A stretch of DNA of 22,699 nt from an uncultured Oscillospiraceae bacterium (GTDB lineage Bacteria > Bacillota > Clostridia > Oscillospirales > Acutalibacteraceae). The DNA lies in NCBI GenBank assembly GCA_900553255.1, contig USCI01000039.1, positions 1 through 22,699 on the forward strand. Direction: 5' to 3'. Shown here piece after piece: positions 22,645 through 22,699 of this stretch. The first letter of the stretch is position 1, and the number at the start of each line of letters is the position of its first letter. The notes under the pieces are model-generated. The model did not search any database. It had not been told where the DNA came from and saw only the letters and a list, made by a program, of their open reading frames with translations. A program made the position numbers and the translations under genes.

Positions 22645-22699
22645 CAGACTGTCAAAAAAGTCGTTTCGCAAAAAATAGTGCACAAAAAGTTTTCTGGCC

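Noticed and set aside
21325..22683. 452-codon minus-strand frame at the right edge
   Set aside because: It is antisense to the DUF4085-like gene, runs through the terminator hairpin, and has no ribosome binding site.

Overview
The window looks like chromosome from a Gram-positive, anaerobic gut-type Clostridia member, probably Oscillospiraceae/Ruminococcaceae-like. The evidence is a GC-rich Firmicutes style with strong AGGAGG ribosome binding sites, a sortase-type VPDTG cell-wall anchor, lipoprotein solute-binding proteins, an oligosaccharide transporter with no ATPase of its own, ferredoxin-type aldo/keto reductase, iron alcohol dehydrogenase and a LexA-type GAAC-N4-GTTC box. The assignment is inferred from gene content, not from a marker gene.

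Region 1 (64-12452, minus strand) is one long co-directional locus that reads as a glycan or glycoconjugate capture-and-import operon. In transcription order it holds: a putative promoter and structured leader; a 625-aa wall-anchored protein with three copies of an unfamiliar ~170-residue domain; a 412-aa membrane-anchored protein with one diverged copy of the same domain plus a coiled-coil/FIVAR-like stalk; two LplB/LplC-type permeases; a nucleoside hydrolase; a lipoprotein solute-binding protein followed by a strong hairpin; a clan GH-A-like lipoprotein glycosidase; a six-hairpin glycosidase broken by a single frameshift; and a second GH-A-like lipoprotein paralogous to the first. Overlaps, short gaps and stop/SD overlaps support co-translation. 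The likely scheme is capture at the wall, trimming outside the cell, uptake through SBP plus permeases with a shared MsmX-type ATPase encoded elsewhere, then intracellular cleavage by the six-hairpin enzyme and the nucleoside hydrolase. The substrate is unknown. A nucleoside hydrolase inside a glycosidase/importer operon hints at a ribosyl- or nucleoside-containing substrate.

Region 2 (12807-16964, plus strand) is a small redox operon: iron-dependent alcohol dehydrogenase, cupin, flavodoxin, and a 2x[4Fe-4S] aldo/keto reductase. The flavodoxin gene is split by a 685-bp insertion (14859-15543) whose ends, 6-bp coupling-like flanks and internal 12-bp repeats look like the collapsed remains of a Tn916/Tn1549-type conjugative transposon. 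Two cargo remnants survive inside it.

Region 3 (16983-18137, minus strand) encodes a barnase-like RNase and its barstar-like inhibitor. The RNase gene starts behind a near-consensus promoter overlapped by a 20-bp palindrome with a LexA/DinR-type core, so it was probably SOS-controlled. A ~156-bp palindromic MITE-like element with 17-bp inverted ends is inserted in the RNase reading frame. Removing it with a 2-bp AT duplication restores a 193-aa protein.

Region 4 (18183-22644) has a 1005-aa fused ABC ATPase/FtsX-type permease on the minus strand with its own promoter and terminator. Divergent from it are a truncated methyltransferase remnant and a DUF4085-like protein ending in a hairpin at the window edge.
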